DNA of 51,172 nt from Chitinivibrionales bacterium (GTDB taxonomy: Bacteria; Fibrobacterota; Chitinivibrionia; Chitinivibrionales; JANQEN01), in NCBI GenBank assembly GCA_028278335.1, contig JANQEN010000154.1, forward strand, positions 1 to 51,172, written 5' to 3'. The notes under the pieces were generated by a model, which saw only the letters and a list, made by a program, of their open reading frames with translations, did not search any database and had not been told where the DNA came from. The position numbers and the translations under genes are program-made. Numbering within the stretch: the first letter of the stretch is position 1; every line of letters begins with the position of its first letter. Shown piece after piece: positions 15,504 through 24,242 of the stretch.

Positions 15504-17837
15504 CTATTGTTTCTTTAATAACTTCACAAAAGCATTTACTACCTCTGGAGCGAATTGGATACCACTACCAAATTTTAACTCCTTTATAATATCATCCTTT
15601 GTCAATTTTTGTCGAAATTGCCTATCCGTATTCATTGCGTCATAAGCGTCGGCAACGGCTAATATAAGAGCACCAAAGGGGATTTCTCTCCCCTTCAAAC
15701 CCTGAGGATAGCCACCACCATTGTACCACTCGTGATGATGTTGAATAATTGGCAACTCTCTCTCTAAAAATTTAATGTCTTTCAAAATTGACACACCAAT
15801 CATGGGATGCTTTTTTAGCACTTCAAATTCTTCCGATGTCAATGGTCCATTCTTGGTGAGTATTGATTTGTCTATCCCAATTTTTCCAATATCATGAAGT
15901 AGTCCAGCGTACCGTATTACTTCAACCTGTTCCTCGTCCACCCCCATTGCATGGGCAATATCTACACAGTAATTTGAAACATTTGTCGAGTGTGTTAGGG
16001 TATATTTATCCTTTGAATCAACCGCCTTTAATAAGGCATTAGTCGATTCCATATAGGTTGCCCTTACTTCACTAGAGAGAGAATGCAACTTAGATTGGAG
16101 TGTCTCAATACCGCTGACATCCAAGGGAGCGACTTCACTTTTCTCAGACTCTTTCCATACTCTAATGAGATTCCGCCCATCCTCTTTTGCTTGATAGAGA
16201 GCACGGTCAGCTCGTTCTATCATTTCCTGTTTTGATTTCAACTCTGCTTTGTAATCTGAGATTCCAATGCTAACAGTTATATGAACAGCCTGCTTTCCCT
16301 TTTGAAAGATGTTGCCTTCTATTGCCTTGTGCAGTTTTTCGGCATATTTTCTTGCCCCATCTGCATCTTGTGTGCTGATGATGAGGAATTCCTCTCCTCC
16401 ATATCTTCCGCAGAGATCGACCTCCCTACTGTTTTGTACAACAATTGATGAAATCTCTCTTAACACAAAATCACCAAACTGATGGCCATAGGTGTCATTA
16501 ATTTTTTTGAAATGGTCAATATCAATCATCATACAGGACAAATTGGTTCCATATCGTTTTGCTCTTTTAAACTCAAAATCAAAACGTTCCTGGATAAACC
16601 GATGATTAAATAACCCAGTTAATCCATCGGTAATTGACAATTCGACAAGGTCTTTGTTCTTCCGGTCTAACTCTTCAAGCAATACTTTTTCAGAGGCAAG
16701 GGCGAATTTTAATTCCTCCAAGGCATCCTTCATGCCAGCTTCCGCCTCTTTAAATTCCGAGATATCCCGTAAAGAACCGATTAACCGGACCGGTATATTT
16801 TCTTCATTGGAGATTGCTGTACCGCGGGCCACAAACCATCGATAGCCGCCATCTTTATGTCGTAAACGATGCTCGATTTTTATAGAGGATATATTGTTTT
16901 TCAGGTGCTCCTCTATTTGCATACTAATCTTTGGAAGATCGTCAGGGTGCACTTTGTCAAACCATTCATTGGGACTATTTCCGATGTCTTCATCAGGATA
17001 CCCAACAATTGATTTCCAACCAGGTGAGTAATATATCACTTCTTCAACAAGATTCCAGTCCCACACACCATCATTTGAGCCCTTAATAGCAAGGGCGTAC
17101 CGCTCTTCACTCTCACGTAATTTCTTCTCAGCAGCCTTTCGCTCAGTAATATCTCGCATTGATATGAGAAAGGCATTTTCCTCATCCCATTCTGTGCGGA
17201 CTGTATTTATCTCGACAACCATGGTCTCACTGATTTCAATTTCATAGGTTTTTGATATGTCAATCGCATATTTAAACTTCAATCCCATAAGTTCAGAGGC
17301 ACTATGGGAGAGCATTCGCTCTGCAGCAGGGTTAGTGAATCGTATTTTTTTATTATTGTCAACAACAATAATTCCATCTGCATTATTAACGATGACATTA
17401 AGTAATTTTGCCTCTTTTTGTTGAAACTCATAGGAGTTTTTTCGAAGCTTCTTATATGAGTTGTGTCGCTCTATGGCCGAGTGAATAGTGTGATCAAAAT
17501 TTTGAGCATCTATTTTATCCTTTACCAGATAATCATGAACCCCATCTTGAATAACATGGAGAGCATCGGATTCATTTTCAGAAGTAGTGATTGCCACAAT
17601 AGGAACATCTTTAGCTGTGTTTTTTATAGCGTCTAACTCTTTTACTACTGTTTTATATTCGATATCTAAAAGCAGAGCATCTACTTTTGAATCATTTAAA
17701 CAGGAAGCTAAATCTGAAATACTATTTAGAGACGTTAACGCATAGGTTGATTTCTTTTCATTTTCAAAAAGCTTCTCAATTATTTGAGAGCAACTTTTTT
17801 TCTCTTCAACCATTAGTAAGGATATTTCTTTTTCCAT
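15504..17837 (-). CDS. REC-PAS-PAS-GGDEF-HD-GYP cyclic-di-GMP signalling protein
   Basis: A 777-residue cytoplasmic protein without membrane segments. The N-terminal receiver has Asp58 (LLLDIEY) as likely phospho-acceptor. PAS domains lie at about 145-225 and 245-370. The GGDEF domain has GGEEF at 480-484 and an RxxD inhibitory site (R471-D474). The HD-GYP domain has HD at 648-649 and GYP at 709-711. Both synthesis and hydrolysis motifs look intact, so the protein could make and break c-di-GMP depending on phosphorylation and PAS input. A STAS gene follows. Cognate kinase and output are not visible. High c-di-GMP usually opposes motility, which fits a neighbourhood rich in flagellar genes. 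Confidence 0.92.
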   Translation of the reverse strand: MEKEISLLMVEEKKSCSQIIEKLFENEKKSTYALTSLNSISDLASCLNDSKVDALLLDIEYKTVVKELDAIKNTAKDVPIVAITTSENESDALHVIQDGVHDYLVKDKIDAQNFDHTIHSAIERHNSYKKLRKNSYEFQQKEAKLLNVIVNNADGIIVVDNNKKIRFTNPAAERMLSHSASELMGLKFKYAIDISKTYEIEISETMVVEINTVRTEWDEENAFLISMRDITERKAAEKKLRESEERYALAIKGSNDGVWDWNLVEEVIYYSPGWKSIVGYPDEDIGNSPNEWFDKVHPDDLPKISMQIEEHLKNNISSIKIEHRLRHKDGGYRWFVARGTAISNEENIPVRLIGSLRDISEFKEAEAGMKDALEELKFALASEKVLLEELDRKNKDLVELSITDGLTGLFNHRFIQERFDFEFKRAKRYGTNLSCMMIDIDHFKKINDTYGHQFGDFVLREISSIVVQNSREVDLCGRYGGEEFLIISTQDADGARKYAEKLHKAIEGNIFQKGKQAVHITVSIGISDYKAELKSKQEMIERADRALYQAKEDGRNLIRVWKESEKSEVAPLDVSGIETLQSKLHSLSSEVRATYMESTNALLKAVDSKDKYTLTHSTNVSNYCVDIAHAMGVDEEQVEVIRYAGLLHDIGKIGIDKSILTKNGPLTSEEFEVLKKHPMIGVSILKDIKFLERELPIIQHHHEWYNGGGYPQGLKGREIPFGALILAVADAYDAMNTDRQFRQKLTKDDIIKELKFGSGIQFAPEVVNAFVKLLKKQ

Positions 17838-17993
17838 ATAGTAAACAACGTAATGCTTAAGAAGTGAATAATCAATGTTTGAGGTATCTTATATCAATCT
17901 GTCCTAATTGTTCAATGCTCTTGATGCTATATAAGACATTGATAATTAAAGCCAATAGAAATAGCTATGATATAACTGTAACCATATTATACC

Positions 17994-18026
17994 ATTAAAG
18001 AAAAAAAAAAGGGAAGAAGAACCTTT
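17994..18026 (-). terminator. Weak terminator after the hydrolase-like gene
   Basis: On the minus strand a 5-bp stem AAAGG/CCTTT (18026-18022 with 18012-18008) is followed by a T-run of over ten bases. The stem is short, so efficiency is uncertain. Confidence 0.35.
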
Positions 18027-18044
18027 ATAAGAAAAAGAAAAATG

Positions 18045-20030
18045 TTACAATTTTTTCTTTAGGACCCAGGAGTATAACTCTTTGTTTTTAAAAACGATTG
18101 CTGTGATATTCTCACCATATTCTGGGTAGATCGAAAATTTTATTTTGCTACTTCCACACTGTTTTACTTTTCCTACCATTTTTTTGGTTTCTTCCAAAGG
18201 CACCCAAGGATTTTTTACACCATGAAATACCCAGGTAGGCATTGCTGTCAAAAGGCAGGCTTTATCACTATGACCTCCAGCATTCATGGGAATGATAGCA
18301 GAAAACTCCCTTGGATAGGTAGTTGCTAAATGCCATGTACAAAATCCGCCCATTCCTTCACCTGACAAGTACACCCGTTTTTTATCCAATCGATTTGAGG
18401 TCATGAGCTGATCGATTAAGGATTTGACAACCCCCGATTCCCATATTGTTCTTTCTTTACATTGAGGACATAGTATCGCGCAGGGTAATTTTTCACTGTT
18501 TTTAATAAACTCTAAAGGGCCATAATGCATCAATGCTTGTATATCATACCCTCTCTCTTTTTCCCCATGTAACACTGTTAAGAGAGGTATTTTCTTTCGT
18601 TCCCTCTCAATTAGTTTAGGAATATAAAGAAGGGCGTTGTAACCAAAGGGTTTATTACCTAAATCAGGCAAGGCAAATGTCTTCGGATACTTATAGTTCA
18701 ACCATCGCGAAGGATCATAGCCTCCTATTTTATTATCTTGTTTAAGAGTTTTATCACCTAAGTAAATTGAGTATATTCTGTCTCCCCTAATTTTTCCATT
18801 GTTAAGCAAAGTGTCAATAATGGTAAAATTTTCTTTGACTTGATTAAATTGACTTATTCTTCTATCAATCAGAAGTGAATCAGCAATAGAGAACCATTCT
18901 GAGCACCATTTAAATAGACCCTCAATTAATATCCTTTTGAAAGGATCCTTTTCACCAGAATAGTTGGCAATTTTCTTTTGATATACTTGGATTTTTTTCT
19001 GTTCCTCCAAGAAATTAAGTTCGAAATCACCTTTCCAAAAATAACTGACAGACTTAAGTGGATCTTCATCAGGTAATTTAACCGAACTATTTACGGTAAA
19101 GGTACCATTTATTGTATCAGGGATTGCTATAGTAAATTCATCCCCAACAGATACATAGGTATTTAGAATGGTATCGTTTTCATTTGTAAGTATATGTAAA
19201 GGACCACTGAATGTTTTTTTAGGCACTGGAATATTGAATACCAATGTACCGACAATGTTATTTGTTTCTTTCAGAATTCTATCTGTCTTTTCTATTGAAA
19301 GCGAAGTAATATTCTCTACAAAGGGAGCTAAAGAATCTTTTTTATCATAGATAGAAACGGTAAATTGACTTGCCCTGTTGTTAAGAAATGATTTCAACAG
19401 CAATGTGTTCATTCCTTGATGTAATTCAACATCGACAATTTTTGTCAAAGGGATACAGGAGTCAGATACATCCCAGTCATAGTTTTTATTATTCCCATTT
19501 ACCCATATTTTTGAGAGACCGTCAACGCCAAGAAATATTCTGACTGGGCCAGAAACAAATGATTCCACATAGCAAAAAGCATAGACAATGCTCATAGAGG
19601 AATCTGAAAAATGCTCTTGAAAGTTGATGATTCCCCGTACATCTGCCACAGCTTTTTTTGCCTGGATCGCTTTTCTAATACCAATCGTAGCTACCGGAAG
19701 AATAACCGATCTTGTTTTAATGTCAGCTTCATCTTCGCCTCCCAATGCTGATACAAAATCATAATCCATCGCTAGGGTCGAATCTTTTAATTCCACAGCA
19801 TTTTGATTTCCTGCTGCTTGGATCGAGTCATAGAGCGCGCAAGAAAATGGTCCAACAAGTAACCAACTGGAAATAACACCATTTTCAGAAAGGGCATTGG
19901 CAGCGCTTGTTGAATATTCTTTGGGCAGTGAGTCCGAGGCTATCAGTGAAAGCGATAGTCCGAAAAGGACAAATAGTAAGAATGCTAATTTTGTAGTACT
20001 GTTTCTATTTTGTAATGTATTAATGAGCAT
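18045..20030 (-). CDS. Exported alpha/beta-hydrolase-fold protein lacking the catalytic triad
   Basis: About 661 residues. There is a signal peptide (about 10-33), an N-terminal domain starting with a WLLVGPF segment and a galactose-binding-like strand set (KIWVNGN, GMNTLLLKSF), a helical linker, and a C-terminal dienelactone hydrolase/esterase-like domain from about residue 440. The family nucleophile motif GxSxG is GEGMG here, with Gly559 at the Ser position. The acid position in FHGVKNP is Asn607 instead of Asp. The usual His region reads YGEN with Glu640. All three catalytic residues appear replaced, so it is probably a binding protein or pseudoenzyme. ATG 20030 is preferred to GTG 20036. 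It overlaps the DUF4416 gene by 11 nt. Confidence 0.75.
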   Translation of the reverse strand: MLINTLQNRNSTTKLAFLLFVLFGLSLSLIASDSLPKEYSTSAANALSENGVISSWLLVGPFSCALYDSIQAAGNQNAVELKDSTLAMDYDFVSALGGEDEADIKTRSVILPVATIGIRKAIQAKKAVADVRGIINFQEHFSDSSMSIVYAFCYVESFVSGPVRIFLGVDGLSKIWVNGNNKNYDWDVSDSCIPLTKIVDVELHQGMNTLLLKSFLNNRASQFTVSIYDKKDSLAPFVENITSLSIEKTDRILKETNNIVGTLVFNIPVPKKTFSGPLHILTNENDTILNTYVSVGDEFTIAIPDTINGTFTVNSSVKLPDEDPLKSVSYFWKGDFELNFLEEQKKIQVYQKKIANYSGEKDPFKRILIEGLFKWCSEWFSIADSLLIDRRISQFNQVKENFTIIDTLLNNGKIRGDRIYSIYLGDKTLKQDNKIGGYDPSRWLNYKYPKTFALPDLGNKPFGYNALLYIPKLIERERKKIPLLTVLHGEKERGYDIQALMHYGPLEFIKNSEKLPCAILCPQCKERTIWESGVVKSLIDQLMTSNRLDKKRVYLSGEGMGGFCTWHLATTYPREFSAIIPMNAGGHSDKACLLTAMPTWVFHGVKNPWVPLEETKKMVGKVKQCGSSKIKFSIYPEYGENITAIVFKNKELYSWVLKKKL

Positions 20031-20592
20031 TCCCACTACCTGTTACGATTTCATTGTTTGTAGACTCTTTGCGTGTAATTCTAACCAGCTTTGCCCGTGC
20101 TTGCTCTAAAAACTTTTGAACCTCTCTCTCTTTATAATCGGGATAGGTCCATGAAAAATATCGATATTTTCCTTGCCTATAGTGAAGCGTTACTTCTCCA
20201 TATATACCATCTCCCAAATAAAGGCGATGATAAAAATCCTTGGTCGTAGCTAGAACCATTTTGTCATTTGAAATATATCCAGGATCCAAATTAACTTTTC
20301 TCTCTTCAGAGTTACCAAATTGCAGCTCGATTGAATTGGTAAAGTTTTTAATTGATGGAAGCAATGATCTTTGAACGAGGTTGCTAAAAACCAGATACAG
20401 TTTGGATATATTTGTTCCCATTTCATTAGTATAGTAATCTGTAAACTGATTCACCGAAAGTGGTCCATATTCCCTTTCAATTGGTCCATATTTTTTAGTG
20501 AATAGTTCAAGAGCCTGTTTTTTATCACTCTCGTCAACATACATGATTGCCAAGAATAATTTTACTGGCAATGGTTCCTTGCTTATTCCCAT
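20020..20592 (-). CDS. DUF4416 family protein
   Basis: A 190-residue cytoplasmic protein matching DUF4416: a PVKLFLAIMY start, the FTDYYTNEMG block, then TNSIELQF, VNLDPGYI, VLATTKDF and SWTYPDYK in the family order. The biochemical function of DUF4416 is unknown. Such genes are common in diderm bacteria with few paralogues. AGGGAAA precedes the ATG. Its stop lies inside the next gene, giving translational coupling to the triad-less hydrolase-like protein, an odd pairing of a cytoplasmic and an exported product. Confidence 0.85.
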   Translation of the reverse strand: MGISKEPLPVKLFLAIMYVDESDKKQALELFTKKYGPIEREYGPLSVNQFTDYYTNEMGTNISKLYLVFSNLVQRSLLPSIKNFTNSIELQFGNSEERKVNLDPGYISNDKMVLATTKDFYHRLYLGDGIYGEVTLHYRQGKYRYFSWTYPDYKEREVQKFLEQARAKLVRITRKESTNNEIVTGSGNAH

Positions 20593-20821
20593 AGTATTTC
20601 CCTACACCAAGATCATGCAATAGAAGATGCGTATATACATTTGAATATCTCATGATACCCTCACAAATTTCATTTTCCACAATAGCTAACGGCAAATCAA
20701 ATTGAATTATTGGAGGGTATCTCATAGCAACATGACAATTATGTGATCATGTTCGACTAGAGGCTAAAATAAATTAAAACATTAGTATAGCCTACCCTAA
20801 GATAACCTTTCCAGCCTGTTC

Positions 20822-21715
20822 TTATTCTCCCTCACCATAGAGGAAGGAGGTAATGGTCTCTGTTTTGTCCAATTCAATAAAAAATTCATTAATTAGTTCG
20901 TCGATTGAATCGGGTAAGAGTGAAATGCCGTTAATCTCCAAGATATTCCACGTGTTCTCGTCAATTTGAGGTAATTTTATTCTTCCAGAACTTCCCACAT
21001 TGCATACATGACAAAGGTGATCTGCAATATTGATCAACGCAATAATCACTTGGCTATTTTTTGCTTCCCAAGGTGTATGATGATATTTAATAGCATGTGA
21101 TATTAAGCGAGGCAATCGCCACTTGTCAACAAGCCAACTTCCAATCTGACCATGGGTCACCCCAAGAATATCCTGCTCTGCTTCATCAAAGGTGCTTTTT
21201 TGCTCAGAAACAGCATCTATAATTTGTACAAATTCTTCATGCAAATACTGATTAACAATTATTTTTCCAATATCATGCAATAAACCGGAGACAAAAGCCT
21301 CCCCTGCTATTGCTTGGTAGTAATGCTGTGCAAGCATTTTTGCAGCTACACCGCACCCAATTGAGTGTTGCCAATATTCCGTCACATCAAAGTGTTTTAC
21401 ATTTGACAAATCTTTAAATACATCAAAGACCGATAAAGAGAGTCCCATCTCTTTAACTGCGTTAAAGCCCATCACAACAATTGCCATGTCAACAGTCGAT
21501 ATCTCCCGAGAATACCCGTAGTATGCAGAGTTGGCAATTTTTAATATTCGTGCTGTTAACGCTTGATCAGTGGTAATGAGTTTTGCCAAGGATGTTGCAG
21601 AGGTTTTTGGATTATCTACAAGCTCAATCATTTTTGAAATGACTGTTGGCAAGGTTGGTAATCCAATTATTTTTTCAGTTATAACCTTGACACGCTGTGG
21701 ATTGACCTTGCTCAT
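20822..21715 (-). CDS. HDOD-domain signalling protein
   Basis: A 297-residue protein consisting of an HDOD domain (LPTLPTVISKMIEL at 15-28, QALTARILKIANSAYYG, then LLHDIGKIIV with a retained HD pair) and a C-terminal helical extension. HDOD proteins are signalling modules related to HD phosphohydrolases. In several bacteria they link c-di-GMP or chemotaxis signals to motility. It is the last gene of the long flagellar run, 57 nt after the Lys-rich protein gene, and probably belongs to that transcript. Metal-site completeness cannot be judged by eye. Confidence 0.85.
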   Translation of the reverse strand: MSKVNPQRVKVITEKIIGLPTLPTVISKMIELVDNPKTSATSLAKLITTDQALTARILKIANSAYYGYSREISTVDMAIVVMGFNAVKEMGLSLSVFDVFKDLSNVKHFDVTEYWQHSIGCGVAAKMLAQHYYQAIAGEAFVSGLLHDIGKIIVNQYLHEEFVQIIDAVSEQKSTFDEAEQDILGVTHGQIGSWLVDKWRLPRLISHAIKYHHTPWEAKNSQVIIALINIADHLCHVCNVGSSGRIKLPQIDENTWNILEINGISLLPDSIDELINEFFIELDKTETITSFLYGEGE

Positions 21716-21772
21716 AATTTAATGTAATGGGTTATGTAGAATTGGAAAAGTATTTGTTACAAAGAGAATTGT

Positions 21773-22072
21773 TTATGCACTAAAGTCAATAAAGTTGCCT
21801 CTCTCACCGGAACTCTTTTTTCGTTTATTCTCTTTTTTCTTCTGTTTCTTTTTTCTTTTTTTTGCACCATCTCTTTTACTTTGATCAGGGTTAACCAGCT
21901 TCGACTCTGTCTCATCCGGCTGAGTCGGTTTATCAATCCGACTTGCTGCTTCCTCTTTTGCCTGCTCTGCATTTACATCCTGGTTTTGAATTGGTGTGTT
22001 GTGGCCATCTTGCTGATGACGCTCCATCTGCGGGATGTTGTGCATGGAAGCTTGAAAATTTACACCATTCAT
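21773..22072 (-). CDS. Lys-rich small protein in flagellar operon
   Basis: A 99-residue, low-complexity hydrophilic protein: Gln/Asn/Glu-rich first half, then a dense Lys/Arg tract (about 70-88), ending in a short hydrophobic GNFIDFSA. AGGGAGG sits well before the ATG, so it is translated. Comparable small basic proteins sit next to the sigma factor in flagellar operons of other phyla, and I recall a similar short C-terminal hydrophobic patch there, but no function is known to me. Candidates are a nucleic-acid or lipid-binding regulator. Confidence 0.65.
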   Translation of the reverse strand: MNGVNFQASMHNIPQMERHQQDGHNTPIQNQDVNAEQAKEEAASRIDKPTQPDETESKLVNPDQSKRDGAKKRKKKQKKKENKRKKSSGERGNFIDFSA

Positions 22073-22093
22073 GGTTGCCCTCCCTAAATGTGG

Positions 22094-22858
22094 TTAGGCA
22101 TTGATCCTTTGAATCAACTTTCCCCTGAGTTTCAATATTGCCTTTGAATGAATTTGGCTGACACGAGATTCAGAAATATCCAAAACAGCACCGATCTCCT
22201 TTAATGTCAACTCTTCATAATGATAGAGTGCGATAACCAATTTTTCCTTTTCCGGCAAGTTTTCAATGGTCTCTTTTAATATAGACTTTACTTCTGTAAA
22301 GCTAAATTGCTTTAAAGGATTTTCACTCCCTGGATCTTCAATAGTGTCTATAAGGCGAATCTCTTTTGAATCTGAGCTTCGATCGGGCATTTTCTCTTCC
22401 AAAGAAAGGATGGTTGTCGGTGCAACGTCAGAAAGCATTTTCTCAAATTCATCCATGGTAATCCCCATAGCTTCGCATACTTCATCATCATAGGGGATGC
22501 GTCCCAATTCATTTTCCAATTTAGCATAAACCTTTTGAAGATCCTTTGATTTTTGACGCACAGAACGGGGTACCCAATCAAGAGCCCGTAACTCATCCAA
22601 AATTGCTCCGCGAATTTTATGCCCCGCATAGGTTTCAAATTTAAAACCTCGCTCCGGTTCAAAGGTCTCAACAGCCTTAATTAAGCCAATAATACCCGAG
22701 CTAATAATATCATCGCGAACAATAGAGGCTGGTAAATTAATTGCTATGCGGTTTCCAATATACTTAACAAGATGCGCATACTCAACAAGGAGTTTGTCCT
22801 TTACAACCTTAGACTTCGATTTTCTGTATTCCTTCCACAGTTCGTCGATACTTGACAT
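22094..22858 (-). CDS. fliA: Flagellar sigma factor, sigma-28 (FliA/WhiG) family
   Basis: A sigma factor of about 254 residues. Region 2 (YIGNRIAINLPASIVRDD, GLIKAVETFEPERGFKFETY, GAILDELRALDWVPRSVR) is diagnostic of FliA/WhiG. Region 3 and a region 4 helix-turn-helix (LTLKEIGAVLDISESRVSQ) follow. It directs RNA polymerase to late flagellar and chemotaxis promoters. The start is ATG 22858, 7 nt after AAGGA; an in-frame TTG lies one codon upstream. Its anti-sigma factor FlgM is not recognised in the window. Candidate target promoters are at 10581, 12441 and 44231. Confidence 0.95.
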   Translation of the reverse strand: MSSIDELWKEYRKSKSKVVKDKLLVEYAHLVKYIGNRIAINLPASIVRDDIISSGIIGLIKAVETFEPERGFKFETYAGHKIRGAILDELRALDWVPRSVRQKSKDLQKVYAKLENELGRIPYDDEVCEAMGITMDEFEKMLSDVAPTTILSLEEKMPDRSSDSKEIRLIDTIEDPGSENPLKQFSFTEVKSILKETIENLPEKEKLVIALYHYEELTLKEIGAVLDISESRVSQIHSKAILKLRGKLIQRINA

Positions 22859-22963
22859 CAAATGTTCCTTGTTTGTATGAGCCAGGGTATGTAAATTAAT
22901 TATAAATTAAGTAGTTATAATAGTCAATTACGGCACGGGTAATACTTTAAATACATTGAATAA

Positions 22964-23332
22964 TTACTTGTTCTTTTTTTTCTTTTTCTTTTTTGTCTCT
23001 TTTTCATCCAAGTTTTGGGCGCTCTCAGCTGGCCTAAGAGAGATGTCTTGAACGGCAAGCATATTTTTTGTTGCATGCATCCTTTGAATCAATCCACCCT
23101 CTAGCTCTTCAAGTTTATCCTTTGGTACATCTTCAAGAATGCTTTTTAAAGCAATATCACCAATAATAAAGGTTATAAACCAAAAAAGTGCTGCACCACA
23201 CAATCCTTTTATCAATGCTTTGTATGCTATTGATGCATTAAATAGATCGTCTACGGTTAAACCCATGAAAAACAGAATAAAAAAGCAACTAATTGAAGCT
23301 ATTAAGGAAAATTTTCTAATCCATTTAACCAT
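22964..23332 (-). CDS. Small two-TM membrane protein with poly-Lys tail
   Basis: A 122-residue protein with two hydrophobic helices (about 8-26 and 40-60), a conserved-looking amphipathic stretch (KDKLEELEGGLIQRM) and a C-terminal run of about ten Lys. It overlaps the end of flhG by 8 nt and precedes the sigma factor, so it belongs to the operon. Family not recognised. The basic tail suggests a cytoplasmic, membrane-proximal role. Confidence 0.65.
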   Translation of the reverse strand: MVKWIRKFSLIASISCFFILFFMGLTVDDLFNASIAYKALIKGLCGAALFWFITFIIGDIALKSILEDVPKDKLEELEGGLIQRMHATKNMLAVQDISLRPAESAQNLDEKETKKKKKKKNK

Positions 23333-24242
23333 CTTTCACTCTATCCTTACCGAGGAGTCCATTGAAGTAGCGTAAGAAAAATCCCTCTTTCCCTTTTGGT
23401 TGCATGCCGCAAAGCTTTCGTGCAATTCCTAAAGTTGCTGCGGCATAGGAGGTGTTCTTCCTCTCATGGAAAAAATTCTTTTGTGCACAGATATACTTGG
23501 ATACCTGCTTATCAAAGGGGATAATACCAAGAAGTTGAATGTCTACTTTTAAAAAAGTGGTAACTAAATTACGCAATTTTTTAAAAATTTCCACTCCATC
23601 CCGCTCCGATTCCGCCATATTTACAACAACGGATATCTTTGTCATTCCCTTAGTAATAAGAATTTTGGCAGTGGAATAGGCATCAGCTAAAGAGGTTGGT
23701 TCAGGAGTTATAATCAGTAAGGTGCGATCAGCCATTATACAGAGTTGTATTGTCGCTCTTCCTATCCCTGCACCACCATCAATTAAAATATAGTCGTATT
23801 GGTTTTCTAACTCCGATAAATCCCGTAGCATAATTTCCATTCGAATTGGATCTAGCTCTGCAATTGGTTGAATGCCCGATGATCCAGGAACTATGGTAAT
23901 CCCTGCAGGTCCTTTACAGAGGATATTCTCTAAGCTACACTCACCTTTAATAACATGTGATACATTATACTTTGGTGCGATACCTAACAAAATGTGAATA
24001 TTTGCTAAACCAAGGTCGCCATCAAATAATAATATTCGTTTTTTTAAATGAGAGAGGGCAATGGCCAAGGAGAGAGTAGAATTTGATTTACCAACCCCTC
24101 CTTTACCACTGGCAATAGCAATACTCTGACACAAAGAAGTGGATTTTTTTTTGGCCGGAACCTCATTACATTCTCGCTGTTCCTCCTGCACATCACTGGA
24201 GGATCGAGTCATTGCTCTGAGTTTTTCAGCTTGATCAATCAA
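23325..24242 (-). CDS. flhG: Flagellar number regulator, MinD-like ATPase FlhG (FleN/YlxH)
   Basis: A 305-residue ParA/MinD-type ATPase with deviant Walker A SGKGGVGKSN (45-54) and the IDGGAGI switch block (about 155-161). The N-terminal IDQAEKLR segment is characteristic of FlhG and stimulates the GTPase FlhF. Together they set flagellar number and placement. The TTG start overlaps the flhF stop by 4 nt. It is preferred because it keeps the conserved N-terminus, whereas the next ATG (24212) would remove it. Confidence 0.93.
   Translation of the reverse strand: MIDQAEKLRAMTRSSSDVQEEQRECNEVPAKKKSTSLCQSIAIASGKGGVGKSNSTLSLAIALSHLKKRILLFDGDLGLANIHILLGIAPKYNVSHVIKGECSLENILCKGPAGITIVPGSSGIQPIAELDPIRMEIMLRDLSELENQYDYILIDGGAGIGRATIQLCIMADRTLLIITPEPTSLADAYSTAKILITKGMTKISVVVNMAESERDGVEIFKKLRNLVTTFLKVDIQLLGIIPFDKQVSKYICAQKNFFHERKNTSYAAATLGIARKLCGMQPKGKEGFFLRYFNGLLGKDRVKDG

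Noticed and set aside
20534..20725. Short minus-strand open frame overlapping the start of the DUF4416 gene in another frame
   Set aside because: No ribosome site and no protein-like pattern; DUF4416 similarity covers the competing frame from its ATG.
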